DNA of 64,000 nt from Paraphysomonas bandaiensis (Eukaryota > Chrysophyceae): contig CBFFRP010000439.1 in assembly GCA_965644295.1 (NCBI GenBank), positions 34,507 to 98,506 on the forward strand. The letters run 5' to 3'. The notes beneath the pieces are model-generated. The model saw only the letters and a list, made by a program, of their open reading frames with translations, was not told the origin of the DNA and did not search any database. A program made the translations under genes and the position numbers. This document shows, piece after piece, positions 22,346-34,730 of the stretch (the first letter of the stretch is position 1; each line of letters opens with the position of its first letter).

Positions 22346-25300
22346 TCACATGTCTAAGGACGAAACGCAAAAATCAAAAGCATTCGAGAACAGCTTTACC
22401 CAAGGGCTTGCCCGAGACTCAGATTGTGACTGTGATAAAGGTGGTTGACGCCACTCCATGGGTGCGTAAGGCCACTGCCAGCCGATGAAACACCTCTCTG
22501 GATGAGGCATCTGATATAGAAATAAGACCACATACCATACACCTTTAACGTACCATTGCCAGGTGACGCCCATCCCTGGAACATAGGGCAGCAATACCGC
22601 AAGCAGAACCATTCGGGTTCATGGGGTACTTTTCAGTAGGAGTCCAGGCGTCATCCACGTACCGTATGGGTGCGAGACCGTCATCCAGAGCTTTCTGCAA
22701 TTGCCGTTTACTGCCTGTCTTGTCTCCCGGAAACACCACTCGCCCTTCTCCATGAGCAGACCATATACCGAGAACGGCATCCGCCATCCCTCTCAGGAAT
22801 ACTGGTTGCGCCTGTGACGGTCCCGGAGGCATCACTCTCACAGTGCACCAGCGGCTCTCGAACCGCCCCGAGATATTATGAACAAAACGAGGTTGGGACT
22901 CTTCCACAAACTCGGTTTCTTGGAAAGGGACCCAACCCATTAGAGCCATCAGCTGGCACCCGTTGCATACACCTGAACAAGTAACATAACATCGCGCATT
23001 TTTGGGCACGCTGCCGGGACAACAAATCTCACCTAAGCTAAAAGTGTCAACTCGATCTTTGAATGCTTTAAACATCGCTTTCAATGTAGAGTTAAAGCGG
23101 ATCGCACCCGCCCACCCTTTCGCACTACCATTAACGTCCGCATAACTGAATCCACCACAGAATATTACACCCCGGAAGCAAGAAAGATCTATCTCTCCGG
23201 ACATCAGATCCCTCATGTTAACATCCCATGGCTCGAATCCCGTCCAATAGAAGGCAGACATCATCTCCCTGTCCCCATTCGTACCTTCTTCTCTAAGTAT
23301 TGCTACACGTGGTCGAGAAGACAGAGGATTGTGGGGAGTCAATTCATACTTGAAGGTCAGACGGTATGGGCATCCATATCTAGTTAGTAAACTCTCTTTC
23401 TCCTGGTTTACGCACAACACGTTACATTGTCGAGATTCAAGTGCAAAAGAGGTTGACTCCCAGACATCTCTGAGTTTTGCAACTTCTCCCTGCACAACAG
23501 ACCGCCCCCCATAACACACAGATACGTCACCACGCACATTTCCTGTCCGCCCCAATCGCACACAGGGCACTGAAGATGATGTAAAGGCCCGCATAACAAA
23601 CTCGGTGTTATGAGGCAACACCTCTAGTACGAGCCCGAGATCTTCACTGAACAGAGCTTGTAGTGCCTTGATCTCACTTGTATCACCAGAAGGGTCAGCT
23701 GGAACATCAACTCTAAGTCCGCAATTTCCAGCAAAAGCCATCTCCAGTAGACATACAATTAGCCCACCATCTGACCTGTTAAAACAGATGTGGTGGTACA
23801 CTAATCAGCGAATATCAGTTACTTTACCTGTCATGCCCAGACAGAATGACATTTTCGTTCAACAGGAGCTGTACTGTCTCAAAAGCTCTCCTGAGCAAAA
23901 GTGGGTCTCTCACATCAGCACATGTATCCCCTAACTGCCCATACACCGTGCTGAGGGCAGTGCCACCGAGAGCACGCCCTCCATCACGCAACCCCGATAA
24001 GTCTACGTAGATGATCTCTCCTGTACCATATGCTTTCAAGTCTGGAGTTACGGTTTGGGTTATATCGGGACAAGCGGCGTACACTGTGAGTGTGACCTGG
24101 CCAGGAGCAGGTACTATCTCGCCATCCACCTACGTTAACAGTGCTCAGAAAACTTATACGACACCACTATACTCCTTCACCGTGGCTGCCATTGACAGTG
24201 AGTCTTTCCCACCGTCAATGCTGGGACCCAGTGTAAGCAAGAAATTACTTATGGCTTCGCATGTCTCCCACATCTTGGCTCCTTCGCCCTCAAGTTTCGC
24301 AGCCCACATCCAGTTGCAGCTCGCCTTCACATCACACAACCCCGTCACTCGTGCCCACATTAGATTGGTTAGTGCTTCTCCCGCCGTTAATCTAGCCTGC
24401 AGGTCAGCATATATTACACACTCAAGGCGCATACACAGAAAGATTCGCACCTGTGCTGCACTATTAATTAACCCTTTTATTGGCTGCTCTCCGACAGCGG
24501 TAGCTACTCCAGTGACACCGAAATGGCTTTGCGCAAGAACTGCCACATCTGCCAGTGGTGTATGTAGGGGTCCTACGCACTGTTGTTGCGACACAAGACC
24601 AGTTACACTGCGGTCCACCTTGTTAGTTAGGAATCGCTTGCTGCCAACATCCATAAGCCGTAGTACTCTGAAAACATATGTCAAAATCTGTGCAGTACAA
24701 ATCAGTGACAGAAGTGACCTCTCAAGTGCGCCTGCCACCGTAATGTTTGTCGGTAGATCTAGAGAGTGTAGATCCTTTACAGGAGAGGTGAACGTGAAAG
24801 TTTTTTGAGGCATCTTTCCGAGTACCATAGACAATGGCAAATCGAAAGGTACACTTCCGTCTACAGAATCACGAACGACAACCTGCCATTTTCACTCATC
24901 ATTCCAAAACAAACCATCACTACACCTAAGCATGTTTCACTTACCCTACCATTACCCGTTACTCTGCCCACAGGGCTCACAGGACAATTCTCACGCTCCC
25001 CTAACTTCAGAACTGTCGAAAGAAATTCCTCATGTACCAGGATCGCATTGTTCTCCTGGTATTCGGCTCCCCATATCTGAATCCAATCAACGTGTCAAAT
25101 ATGCACACCCTATTGATAGCAATAATCACCTCCATCACAGAAAGAGTTGGGTCTCCAAGAGGAATACTGCGGATATCATACACAGCCCCAAGCGGGTCTA
25201 CCACTTCCTTTAGCACGTTGCCATTACCTCCAGCTCCTTGGTCATGTATAGAAACTATGGGATTTGACTCCCCCATCTCCACGCATCCACGAATCACCCT

Positions 25301-27041
25301 ATTCATACGATTTTCCATTTGTGCGTCACCCCGCTGAACAGCATTGAAGTCAAGGTGTGATTCAACCGTTCCTTGTTCGCGACTGGAGGCAGCACCCCCG
25401 CCCAGGCCTATGCGGTACGCAGGTCCACCCAGCTTACATACAACCATTCCCACCTCTGGCGCACCTTTGCAAGCATGTGTCGAGTCTAGCGCACCCACAC
25501 CTGCAGTGAACATGATAGGCTTTATCCATTCTATCCGCCTGCCCTTCGTCCCCGTCACTGATGTATGAAGCCGCAGCCCAAAAGATCTGGCGAATCCACA
25601 CACAACCGGCTCCCCGTATTTGTTTCCATAGTCGGATGCGCCATTCGACGCTTCTACAACAATCTCCCTGGGATGCGCAAGGGTAGAACTATAGTTCTCA
25701 GGTGTCTCCCAGGGAAGAGGATGGGAGGGCAAGTGAAGATTTCCTACACAGTAACCGCAAATTCCAGCGACAGTGTGCGCCCCTCTTCCTGTTGCTTGAA
25801 CATCCCTGAGTCGCCCACCGGTACCTGTCTCCGCCCCTGGAAAGGGGGCAACACCGCTAAATTATCACAAGACAATGAACACAATAACACCAAAAAGGTA
25901 CATGATACCTAGGAAAATTGTGTGTCTCAGCTGTGAGAATGGGGTGCAAAGTTACCCGTCTCAGGATCATGCGAGAAGCAGAAGTGGGGTCTGATGAGCA
26001 GAGCACATTAACGTCAAAGCCATATATAGCCTGCGCATGCACATATATTACATACAAAGACTAAGAAGGTAATTGCATGCAATCACCGATGAGTTGTCAT
26101 GGAACGCTATTACAGAATTTGACGGCTGCTTGCTGGCTAATGAAAGAGTTGATTTGACCATTGAGAACAGTGTTCTGTCTTTCTCTTGCCCGTCCACCAC
26201 AATTCGCCCAGAAAAAAACCAATGGCGAGAATGTTCGCTATTGGACTGAGCCAAGTCAAAACACTATGAGGATAATAAATCTGTAATATTACATAATAAA
26301 AGTATGACACAGAACCTCAACATCGCTCGGATCACGTCCGAGTTTGTTTTTGAAGAGGTCAGTATAGTAGTCCAGGTCCCAGTCATCAAACCCCAGTCCC
26401 CTCTCCAAATTTATTCGCTCGAGGGCTTCTCGTCCCTCCCGCATGACCGGCACTCTTATGACCCTCTCTGTCGACCCCTCTATATCAAACCTCTGTATGG
26501 GGGCCTTGTACACGCTCTCTGTCATACGGTCATACAGAGACCGCTCTAAGCCCTCTAGATCATAAGCAGTGAGCTCATCGACACTGCTAGAGGTGATGGC
26601 ATATCTTCTGCTCCTCTCAACTCTATGCACGGAAGATATGCCGCATGATCGACACATCGACACACAGTTTGAGCTCCATGACGACGAGAACGACAGACGA
26701 GGACCCACCTCGATGATAACACTAGACGGGTTCAGAAACGAAGAGGAGGATGTGAGGGAGGGCTCATAGGTCTCTGAAAGGAGCCATACGAGTCTCTGGT
26801 GCTGTTGCTGACTATACGTGGATGGGTCGATCAGTATGTTGAAACACTCTTCACATGTGCCCCACACATCAACCCCTGCACCACCAATACACACACTCTC
26901 ACCACCATACAATAGACGATACACGTGAATCACTTCGGCTTCAGACATAACTCCTCCACGTACACTGACATATACTTCAAACGCCACTTCGACTTCCACA
27001 GAATAGATCGCTCGGACCATATCATACGAAGTGCGTATCAT
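22346..27041 (-). CDS. PFAS: Phosphoribosylformylglycinamidine (FGAM) synthase, 11 exons
   Basis: Fourth step of de novo purine synthesis: FGAR + glutamine + ATP to FGAM, in the cytosol. The large one-chain form (about 1389 aa) is complete. The N-terminal region has VGPRLSFSSSWSSN and LDYYTDLFKNKLGRDPSD. The synthase core has LAQSNSEHSRHWFFSG, TLHPILTAETHNFPS, GAETGTGGRLRD, PSIDGGKDSLSMAAT and VSIHDQGAGGNGNVLKE. A second half follows (LSGHDRSDGGLIV). The C-terminal glutaminase has the Cys in VCNGCQLMAL and the His-Glu pair in MPHPERC. Exons: 27041-26316, 26263-26087, 26030-25909, 25856-25130, 25076-24945, 24882-24719, 24667-24451, 24396-24181, 24129-23828, 23775-22554, 22510-22346. Introns are 43-62 bp and summed exons are divisible by three. 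An alternative start is the ATG at 27020. Confidence 0.95.
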
Positions 27042-27130
27042 ATCGCACAAATACAGACAGAGACTACACGACCACAAAAAAAAACACAAAAGAAGCAACT
27101 CCAGGCAGAATACAGAACTCTCAACACACA

Positions 27131-27152
27131 TATGTATGTATGTATGTATGTA
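27131..27152. repeat. TATG microsatellite, left remnant
   Basis: About five TATG units ending in the TA that is the left target duplication of the DNA transposon. The larger remnant is at 30629-31014. Confidence 0.85.
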
Positions 27153-27350
27153 TTGTGAGGGAGAGCGGGTGTGAAAAAAACTTTTTTTTCTCTCTTCTTC
27201 AATCTTCTTTGATCGCGATTACAAAACTTGCTCACCTACATTAAACAGTACCATAAACCCACAATTACCATGATAAGCACTGCAAATCAAGGTGATTTCT
27301 TCTACAATGTGTTGAAGCAACCTTCTCTCACATGTTTGTCATTCGCAGCA
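27153..27350 (+). repeat. Left terminal inverted repeat (198 bp)
   Basis: Perfect inverted match of 30431-30628 as far as I can follow by eye. The A of the accessory gene's start codon is its last base. Confidence 0.93.
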
Positions 27351-29035
27351 TGTCATCAGACAGCCAAAACTCTGAAATAGAAGAAGGTCTGTGGGTGCGA
27401 GTAAAAATTGTCGCTTTGACTAAATTTCGAGAGGAAGCACAGGCATTCTCTGTAAATCGGTCCGAGTTAACTTCTTCGACAGACCAATTAACGATTTGGG
27501 TGAGAATTACTGCAATTACTGCTAAAGATGTTTTAATATAACATTTTTTTTAGATTCCAGGAGGTAATCTTTTTGAAGACGATAGTAATATCTGGCGTGT
27601 CAAAGGTCATGCATTCTTGCATGCACTCGTTGAGGGCGTAGCGAGGCAAGCGTATAATCAAAAGTTATTGCCACCACTATCAGACTTCAACGACCAACTC
27701 AGGATAGACTTCAGCAGAGGTATTACTGTTCGAACTGCAACAAGTTCTGGTATCATTGGTAATTTCCACATGATCCCTCCCGATGGAGAATTGGACATAC
27801 CGTTACTTCCCACTAGACGCCAGACAGATCACGATAGGAAGTGTTGTCGGGAAAACGCTTCCCACTATGTGGTGATTGCTGGTGTCCCGTTCCAAAATTG
27901 CCCAGACGATGTGATACTACAGAGACAGCTCAGCTTTGTTGATTCTTCCCTTGCGCTTGTTAAACATAAACAGAATGATCTTCCCCTCTGTAAATACATG
28001 CACTCAAAATATTTCAAAGTTGGCCTGAATCATCGTCCAGGAAATGATATGAACACGTACTGGTCACCGGCAATGAAAGAAGCCATGACCGAGTGCAGTG
28101 AAGAGGGTCAAAGACTCTTCGAGCTTAATCCTCCAAAAAGTATGCAAAGTGGTATCCGCAAGCAGAGAGGATTTGGTCACGGTGGTCAATCAGGTCTTAA
28201 GCTTTCAACCGCCAGTGAACATGATGCGGCGGACACATCGAGTCATTTGGAAGCACAAAGGAATCGCTTGCATATCGAGCGATGTCGTGCCAAAGCTTGG
28301 AGCAAGAAAGATTTGATTTCTGATAGCAAATTGAAAGATCTACTCGAGCTTCCCGAGGGCAAGAAAGTAAAGAGCTACTCGCAGTTAAGAACATACTTAT
28401 GTGAATACTTTAGTACCCTAGAAGGTGAAGAACGTGCAGCTGAAGACCCGTTGGAGTATGACCCGACACTCGATACATGGGTTCTCAAGTTGGATTGGAT
28501 GGGTCAAGACTTCCCAAAATATAGTGACCTCAAGGGGGGTAATAAGCCAATACCTGCAGCCCGTGAAAATATCATATTCTCGTCGGTTCGAATAGGACCA
28601 CACCCGCCACCACCACCGCCCCCTGCTCTACCAGCTCCTCCAGGTGTTCCAGCACAAGGTTGGCCTATCCCAATTGGTGTTCCCCCTGCTGGAAGTAGTG
28701 GCCCTTCTTTTGGTGTCCCTTTTCCCCTTCCACCAGACTGTGGACCATCGCCCTACGGGGTATACCCCCCTCCTATTTATCCAACTGGGGGTTTTCCTTT
28801 TCAGCAGCAGCTTCCTCCGTATTACCCACAGGGATCTGCTCCTCGGCATTATCCGCATCACATGCTGTATGGCTACCCGCCAGAATATTACCACGGCCAC
28901 AGGGATTTTGATTATGCATCGCGTTATCGCCAACAGCGATTTGCCTGGGGAGAAGGAATGCGAAAGGATGAGAGGGGTGAGTGGATAGCATATGAGGCCG
29001 AGTATGAAATTCCTTATCCTGCCGACCCTTACTAA
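27350..29035 (+). CDS. Transposon-borne accessory protein, unknown function (about 543 aa)
   Basis: Exon 1 is 27350-27499 and exon 2 27554-29035; the 54-bp intron ends in a T-rich tract plus TAG, and joining keeps frame. The start MSSDSQNSEIEEGL is at the inner end of the left inverted repeat; an in-frame ATG inside the repeat (27332) is an alternative. Residues 1-200 look globular (GHAFLHALVEGVARQAYNQ, NASHYVVIAGVPFQNCPDD). Around residues 240-330 is a charged region (NRLHIERCRAKAWSKKDL). From about residue 380 it is proline/tyrosine-rich (PPPPPPPALPAPP). The C-terminus is acidic and aromatic. I recognise no family. A role in transposition, targeting or regulation is inferred only from location inside the element. 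Confidence 0.75.
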
Positions 29036-29346
29036 ATAGAACAGATTGCAGTCAATCGTTATCTGCCGGGTCTCATTTATTATTTATTTCGAATCTTGGT
29101 AATTTTTGGATGAATTTAACACATACGCTCCGATGCATCGAAATTTAGGTTTAGACTCACTAACCGATTTTCTTTTTTCTTCTTAGTATGCAACTGTATG
29201 AACTGATATTTTAAATTCTCCACAAACTTTTCAAAATTTTGTTTTTTTGATTTATTAATATTACTTGAATCTATTGCGTATAATTAATCATATTCTATCA
29301 CGAAGTAGTAGCAAGCATATCACATTCAATCATCAGTACATCTATA
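29036..29346. other. Spacer between the two convergent transposon genes
   Basis: About 310 bp, AT-rich, inside the transposon; presumably holds both 3' ends. No other feature seen. Confidence 0.5.
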
Positions 29347-29389
29347 TTAGTAACTAGTGAGTAGAGTATAGAGTATAATCTGCAAATGA

Positions 29390-30420
29390 TCAATAGTTAC
29401 AGGCTTCGCACTGTTCTTTCCAAGTAACGGTAATATCCACTCGATTGAATAAATTGCACGCAGTTTCGGCAGTACAGCATGACCACAAAGCTTCATGTAG
29501 TTGAGCTGCAAGTGGTTTATATGCGTACATAATTCCCCACTTCTTTCTAATGTGCGCTTTGGCAAGATGAAATACGGGTTCAATTGGTGAAAAATCATAA
29601 GAATAAGGGGGAGAAACACAACCATCACGCCGAATTCTGCACACATATTATAAATATCTATCTTCACGTGCGTCGAAGCATTATCCATGAGCAGCACACT
29701 GCGATCCCCAGGAAAAGGGTTCATGTGGGGAAAGATGTCATGTTCTAGGGCATCTAGAAATGTATTATGATCAACATTTTCTTCGTGTACAGTAACAGCA
29801 AAAACTCCTTCGATAGACATTGCAGCAATGGCACAACAACTAACTTGGGGATTGAAGTGGCCTATAACATCACCACTCACGAAGGCAGGGTAGCCATGTG
29901 GTGAACGCCCATATCGGCGTAGAACTTCTGCCGGCTGGAGATGTGATTCGTCCACAACAGCATAGCAGCGAGCTGGAATTTCATCCAATGATCGGGCCAA
30001 ATTATTCTTATAGTAACGCCTCAAGCCCTCATTTCTGTTGTGGGAAATTCTTTGACAAACTTTTACGGTATAGCCCTCAGTGTTCATGGCATGCTTCATT
30101 TGGTGCTCCAAGTACGCCACGCCGTACACATTAAAAACCTTTTCGCATAATTCTTCGTTGGAATAAGTTGAATTTTCTGCCAGCAACTCTTTAACAAAAT
30201 TGATATGCTCGAGTGAAATGACAGTGTGGTGCGAATGGTGTGAAGACTCTGGTTTAACTGATCCAGTGTCCAGATATTTGTCCAACCACCTTCTAACTGT
30301 GCTTTGGGACACATCGTATTTCTCGTATATATGATCTAGTGATGCGGCCACAGAATTTGTGATTTCCAGAGAGTGATCAAACACATCCAAAATTAAAAGA
30401 CGGAAAGCCTCGGAATACAT
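29390..30420 (-). pseudogene. DD34E transposase with a one-base frameshift
   Basis: An N-terminal helix-turn-helix region (YEKYDVSQSTVRRWLDKYLD) binds the element ends in such proteins. The DDE catalytic core has a first Asp in YAVVDESHLQ and a second in VLLMDNASTHVK. The third residue, Glu in DFSPIEPVFHLAK, lies 34 residues after the second Asp but in another frame. The change of frame falls at a run of five C (plus-strand G at 29607-29611); one more C would make the frame continuous and give about 343 aa, the usual length for this family. As it stands the first frame runs on to 29347 with unrelated residues. A recent mutation, an assembly error or -1 ribosomal slippage on the C run are all possible. 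Confidence 0.85.
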
Positions 30421-30430
30421 GTAAATATGG

Positions 30431-30628
30431 TGCTGCGAATGACAAACATGTGAGAGAAGGTTGCTTCAACACATTGTAGAAGAAATCACCTTGATTTGCA
30501 GTGCTTATCATGGTAATTGTGGGTTTATGGTACTGTTTAATGTAGGTGAGCAAGTTTTGTAATCGCGATCAAAGAAGATTGAAGAAGAGAGAAAAAAAAG
30601 TTTTTTTCACACCCGCTCTCCCTCACAA
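30431..30628 (-). repeat. Right terminal inverted repeat (198 bp)
   Basis: Inverted match of 27153-27350. The transposase start codon (30420) lies 11 bp inside it. Confidence 0.93.
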
Positions 30629-31014
30629 TATGTATGTAGGTATGTAGGTATGTATGTATGTATGTATGTATGTATGTATGTATGTATGTATGTATGTATG
30701 TATGTAGGTATGTATGTATGTATGTATGTATGTATGTATGTATGTATGTAGGTATGTATGTATGTATGTATGTATGTATGTATGTATGTATGTATGTATG
30801 TATGTATGTATGTATGTATGTATGTATGTACTGTATGTATGTATGTATGTATGTATGTATGTATGTATGTATGTATGTATGTATGTATGTATGTATGTAT
30901 GTATGTATGTATGTATGTATGTATGTATGTATGTATGTATGTATGTATGTATGTATGTATGTATGTATGTATGTATGTATGTATGTATGTATGTATGTAT
31001 GTATGTATGTATGT
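30629..31014. repeat. TATG microsatellite, right remnant (about 385 bp)
   Basis: Nearly pure TATG/GTAT repeat with a few TAGG and one CTG interruptions, ending 60 bp before the kinesin start codon. Continuous with 27131-27152 before the transposon landed. Frames of repeated YVCM residues in it are artefacts. Confidence 0.95.
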
Positions 31015-31076
31015 TCAGTAGTGGTTGTTCATAACTTACTGATGATATAGTTATCTTATCGATCTCACACTTCAGA

Positions 31077-33777
31077 ATGGAGGACGAGGGTGAGAATGAG
31101 AGCGCAGGCATGGTGGTTAGCGTCCGTGTGAAGCCTCTGGACCCCGGGGAGCAGTCAGTGTCTGTGCGGTCTGTGGACACGAATATGGTGTGCATATCTC
31201 AGGGAGACGCATCGCACACTTACAAGTTTGATTTCGTGCACTGGTCGACAGGCTCGTCGCGGGATGTTCCAGGATACGCCTCTCAGGAGGCAGTGTTCAA
31301 TGACGTGGGCGCCCCTCTTGTTAGTAATGCCATACGAGGATTCAACTGCACTCTGTTCGCATATGGACAAACGGTCTGTCATGTCACTCCGTGTGTGTTG
31401 TACCGTATCATGTATAGTACCTGTATCTCATCCCATTCGTGTCTTGTGCCTTATATTTTACTAGGAACTCTCGTTTATATATTATCTCGTACTAATATCA
31501 GCTTGTGTATCTGTGGTCTCAGTCGTTGGTGTGCTGTAGGGTTCTGGTAAGACGTATACGATGTTGGGGGAACAAGGCAATGAAGGGGTGATTCCACGAG
31601 TGTGTCGTTCGCTGATGACATCTAAAGTTGAAGAAGGGACGGTTGTAACATTCACAATAACCTACGTTGAAATATTTCTTGAGCGTGTACGCGACCTTTT
31701 ACGGGCTCCTCCAACTCGGCCGGGTGCCCAGACACAGAGTCTGAAGGTACGAGAACACCCTGCAGATGGCCCCTTTGTGGAAGGCGCCACTGTGGTAGAG
31801 GTGGAGGACTTTGAGGAGTGTATGGCATACATGGAGGTTGGCTCTAGACACCGACAGGTGGCCAGTACTAAGATGAATCAGCAATCCTCCCGCAGCCACG
31901 CTATATTCACTCTACAGTGTACGCAGACCAAGCCTCTCGACCAGCTTCAGACGGATGGGAATATTGATGAGGGCGAAGTATATACTGTGGTCAGTAAAAT
32001 AAACTTGGTCGACCTTGCTGGTTCGGAGAATGCACTCTCTGCTGGATCAACAGGTATGCTACAGGAAGTGTGACATAATGTGTATGTGACACAACGTCCA
32101 GGAAACAGGTTGAAAGAGGGTGCGGCAATCAACAAGAGTCTACTCACACTGGGACGCGTTATAAAAACTCTCGCTGAGAACTCCAGCAAGCGTGAGTCCG
32201 GGGGATCTCGTAGATCGAGCACAGGTACTCGGAGGGCTTCTATGTTTGAGCTGTCTTCCACCTCCCGTAGTAGTGGGGGGCAAGGCAGAGAGCGCCTTAG
32301 TCTGTCAGGGGCTGAGAAAGATGCTGAGCGTCCTGCTCTGATAGTGCCGTACAGAGATAGTGTCCTTACATATCTCCTCAAAGAGAGTCTTGGGGGTAAT
32401 AGCAAGACTACGATGATAGGTAGGTCGTGATATTAGTAGATTTCGCTTTTTATGAGTATTGTGACAGCGGCGGTACGCCCAGGAATGAGTTTCGCTGATG
32501 AAACAGCAAACACGCTCCGCTACGCGGCGCAAGCTAAAAAGATTGTTAATGTTGTAGTAGTCAACGAGAACCCGTACGTCAAGATGATAAAGAAGGTGCG
32601 ATTTTGTGTTAGTGTATATGTTCGTTAGTGTGACGTGGCGGTACAGCTGCAACAAGAAGTAGAAGACTTGACTAAGATGCTTCAAGCGGCGACGGCAGCT
32701 GCTCCGGTACCGCGTACTCCTGAGAGTGCTCCTGTTCCATCTTCCCCTCTGCCCAGCGCAGAAGCTATATCTTCACTACAGATGAAGCTCCAGATGGTTC
32801 AGCAAAGCTCCATGGCTGCCCTTCACTCTTATGAACGACACTCATCACCTGTCAAGAGGCGTGGACAAACACCACGACGCGGTCCACTGTCGACAGATAA
32901 GGATGATTGTGATACTCAGAGGTGCACACCAACGGCTCTTTTGCTTGAGGGAGAAGGCGAGGGCGAGGGGAAAGGACGAAAACTGTTGGATGAAGAGGCC
33001 CCTTATAGAGTTGCCTTTTCTCACGCCGACAGTGATGACGACGACGTGGGCTCCGTTGATGGGAACGTCGAAGAAGCGCCAGATAAAGTTCCTAATAGCG
33101 GTGATGTTAGCTGCATGGCACAGGATCAAGAACTAGTATCGACAATTCAGAGAAACATGGACGAAGGTGATAGTGTGTCGCGGGCTCCAGAGGTGGTGCG
33201 GAGAGATAGAGAGCGTAAAGGGCCACTTTCGGCAGTTAAAAGTAATCCGCCAGTGAGAGATAACCAGCTTTCTCCTGTTGTAGTCTTGTACTCCCGACAC
33301 GACGACACAGGTCCTTGTGATACCGGTTCTACCAACAGAAGTAGTAGCAGTAGTGAGGAAAGCTGTTCTGGTGGGGGGGGGACAGGGTCAGGGGGACGGG
33401 TATCTATAGAAAGTGACCCCGGTGCACCTGTTCTTAAGGAGGGATTCCTCATGAAAAGAGGCTTCGTTAATACGGCATTTCAACGGAGGTGGTGTGTACT
33501 GAGGGGAAGAGATATTGTCTTCTATCGTAGATATAAGGACAAACGTGCCAGGGGCACAATCAATTGCGATGGGGCTCGTGTTACTCCAGCTGTAGAGAAA
33601 GAAGACTTGCCTTTCGCTTTCTACCTCTATACCCCTAAGGATAGGTACCATAAGAAGTGGCTGCTACAAGCAGCGTCAGAGGACGAGATGATATCGTGGA
33701 TAAATGCGATTAAAATAGCTGCGGTGCACTTCGAGAGACAAGATACCGAGGAGGAGCAAGTATGTAGTGTGTCGTGA
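31077..33777 (+). CDS. Kinesin-3-like motor with C-terminal PH domain
   Basis: Microtubule motor likely to carry membrane cargo. Exons 31077-31373, 31540-32053, 32102-32419, 32468-32595 and 32647-33777 join in frame to 795 aa. The motor (residues 10-410) has [15 protein letters not shown] (P-loop, split by intron 1), [11 protein letters not shown] (switch I), VDLAGSE (switch II) and [39 protein letters not shown] resembles the kinesin-3 neck. Between TLAENS and VPYRDS is an Arg/Ser-rich insertion of about 55 residues, at the place of the K-loop (loop 12). A short coiled-coil and a disordered middle lead to a PH domain at about residues 680-785 ([21 protein letters not shown] ends with the usual Trp in MISWINAIK). 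No FHA domain seen. Divergent from FGAM synthase. Confidence 0.92.
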
Positions 33778-34300
33778 TTTTTGAAAATGTCCCTTGCTGT
33801 GTGTTCGATATTAGTTGTGAATTACGCTCGTACAACTGTGCTGACAGGATGGTACTGTGTGTTGATCTGCAAGTCCTTTTATATAGAATGTGTGAGAATA
33901 GGATGTCGCTATGAGTATTAACAGTGTAATGTAAATACCACTGGATTATTAGCTGTACTGGGTGCTGGACGAACCAGGAGACATCGTCATCAACATGAGA
34001 TTCCAGTTTACAATTATGCTTCAGTCAAATAGTTTCACGTTATGCATATCTACTCTCCACTGCAACAAATATGGATAAAAAAAACGAAGAGAGGAGACAG
34101 GAGACAAGGACAGGCCTTTAAACCCCCAAACCCCCTAAAAGGGGGCATTTTCTTCGAAAGTTTTTTTTTAAAATCCAGAATGCTCTAAGTTATTCAAATC
34201 TGCAATATTAATAAGAAATAACTTCTATATGCGCAATGGTATTGTTTCGCAAAAGTGACAGCACTAATGCTCTAAAAAGAAAAACTGTTTGATTTTCACT

Positions 34301-34405
34301 GTTGGAATATGCAGAGGCAGTCATTGTTGACTATTTGAATTATACTTTGACTGATAACTGTGAGTTGTAGATAATTGTCCGGTTAAACAGCATTCAACGA
34401 TTGGA
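34301..34405. repeat. Repeat family C, copy 1
   Basis: About 105 bp matching 37157-37262 through GTTGGAATATGCAGAGGCAG, ATTGTTGACTATTTGAAT and GAGTTGTAGATAATTGTC, about 75-80 percent alike by eye. Confidence 0.6.
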
Positions 34406-34541
34406 ACTAGCACTATACTAAAAAGTTCATAGGTGCGAAAACAATGGAAAACTCATATAAAGGACACAGTGGTTGATGGTTGTTTATCAAAGGAGGGGTG
34501 ACGATTGATTTTAGCTTCATCCAACGATTCCAACTAGAAGG

Positions 34542-34730
34542 GCCGCGGAACAATTAATTGGCACAGATTGTAGTGAGTTAACTGCGATTAAACTACGTAC
34601 TTATACAGCAATAGTTTAGCTGCCAACATAGCTTGCTCAACTGTCTTTTATTTCCAGAGGCGACGATTCATGTGTAGAAACATAACTAGCTCTAGATGCC
34701 TAGGAGTCATTTTTCTTACGTAACGCAGCC
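34542..34730. repeat. MITE-like element (repeat family B), 189 bp
   Basis: Left end GCCGCGGAACAATTAATTGG; right end reads GGCTGCGTTACGTAAG on the other strand, so ends are inverted. The interior (TTAGCTGCCAACATAGCTTG, CCAGAGGCGACGATTCATGT) recurs at 56920-57000. Confidence 0.6.

Larger units (their letters stand above)
27153..30628. mobile_element. Tc1/mariner (IS630) superfamily DNA transposon with two genes
   Basis: 3476 bp bounded by inverted repeats of 198 bp that look identical (27153-27350 and 30431-30628), outer ends TTGTGAGGGAGAGCGGGTGT. It is flanked by TA at 27151-27152 and 30629-30630, the target duplication of this superfamily. It landed in a TATG microsatellite between the divergent FGAM synthase and kinesin genes. 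Two convergent genes start at or just inside the inverted repeats: an accessory gene of unknown function (plus) and a DD34E transposase (minus, frameshifted). Most Tc1/mariner elements have one gene and shorter ends. Identical ends imply recent insertion. Confidence 0.93.
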
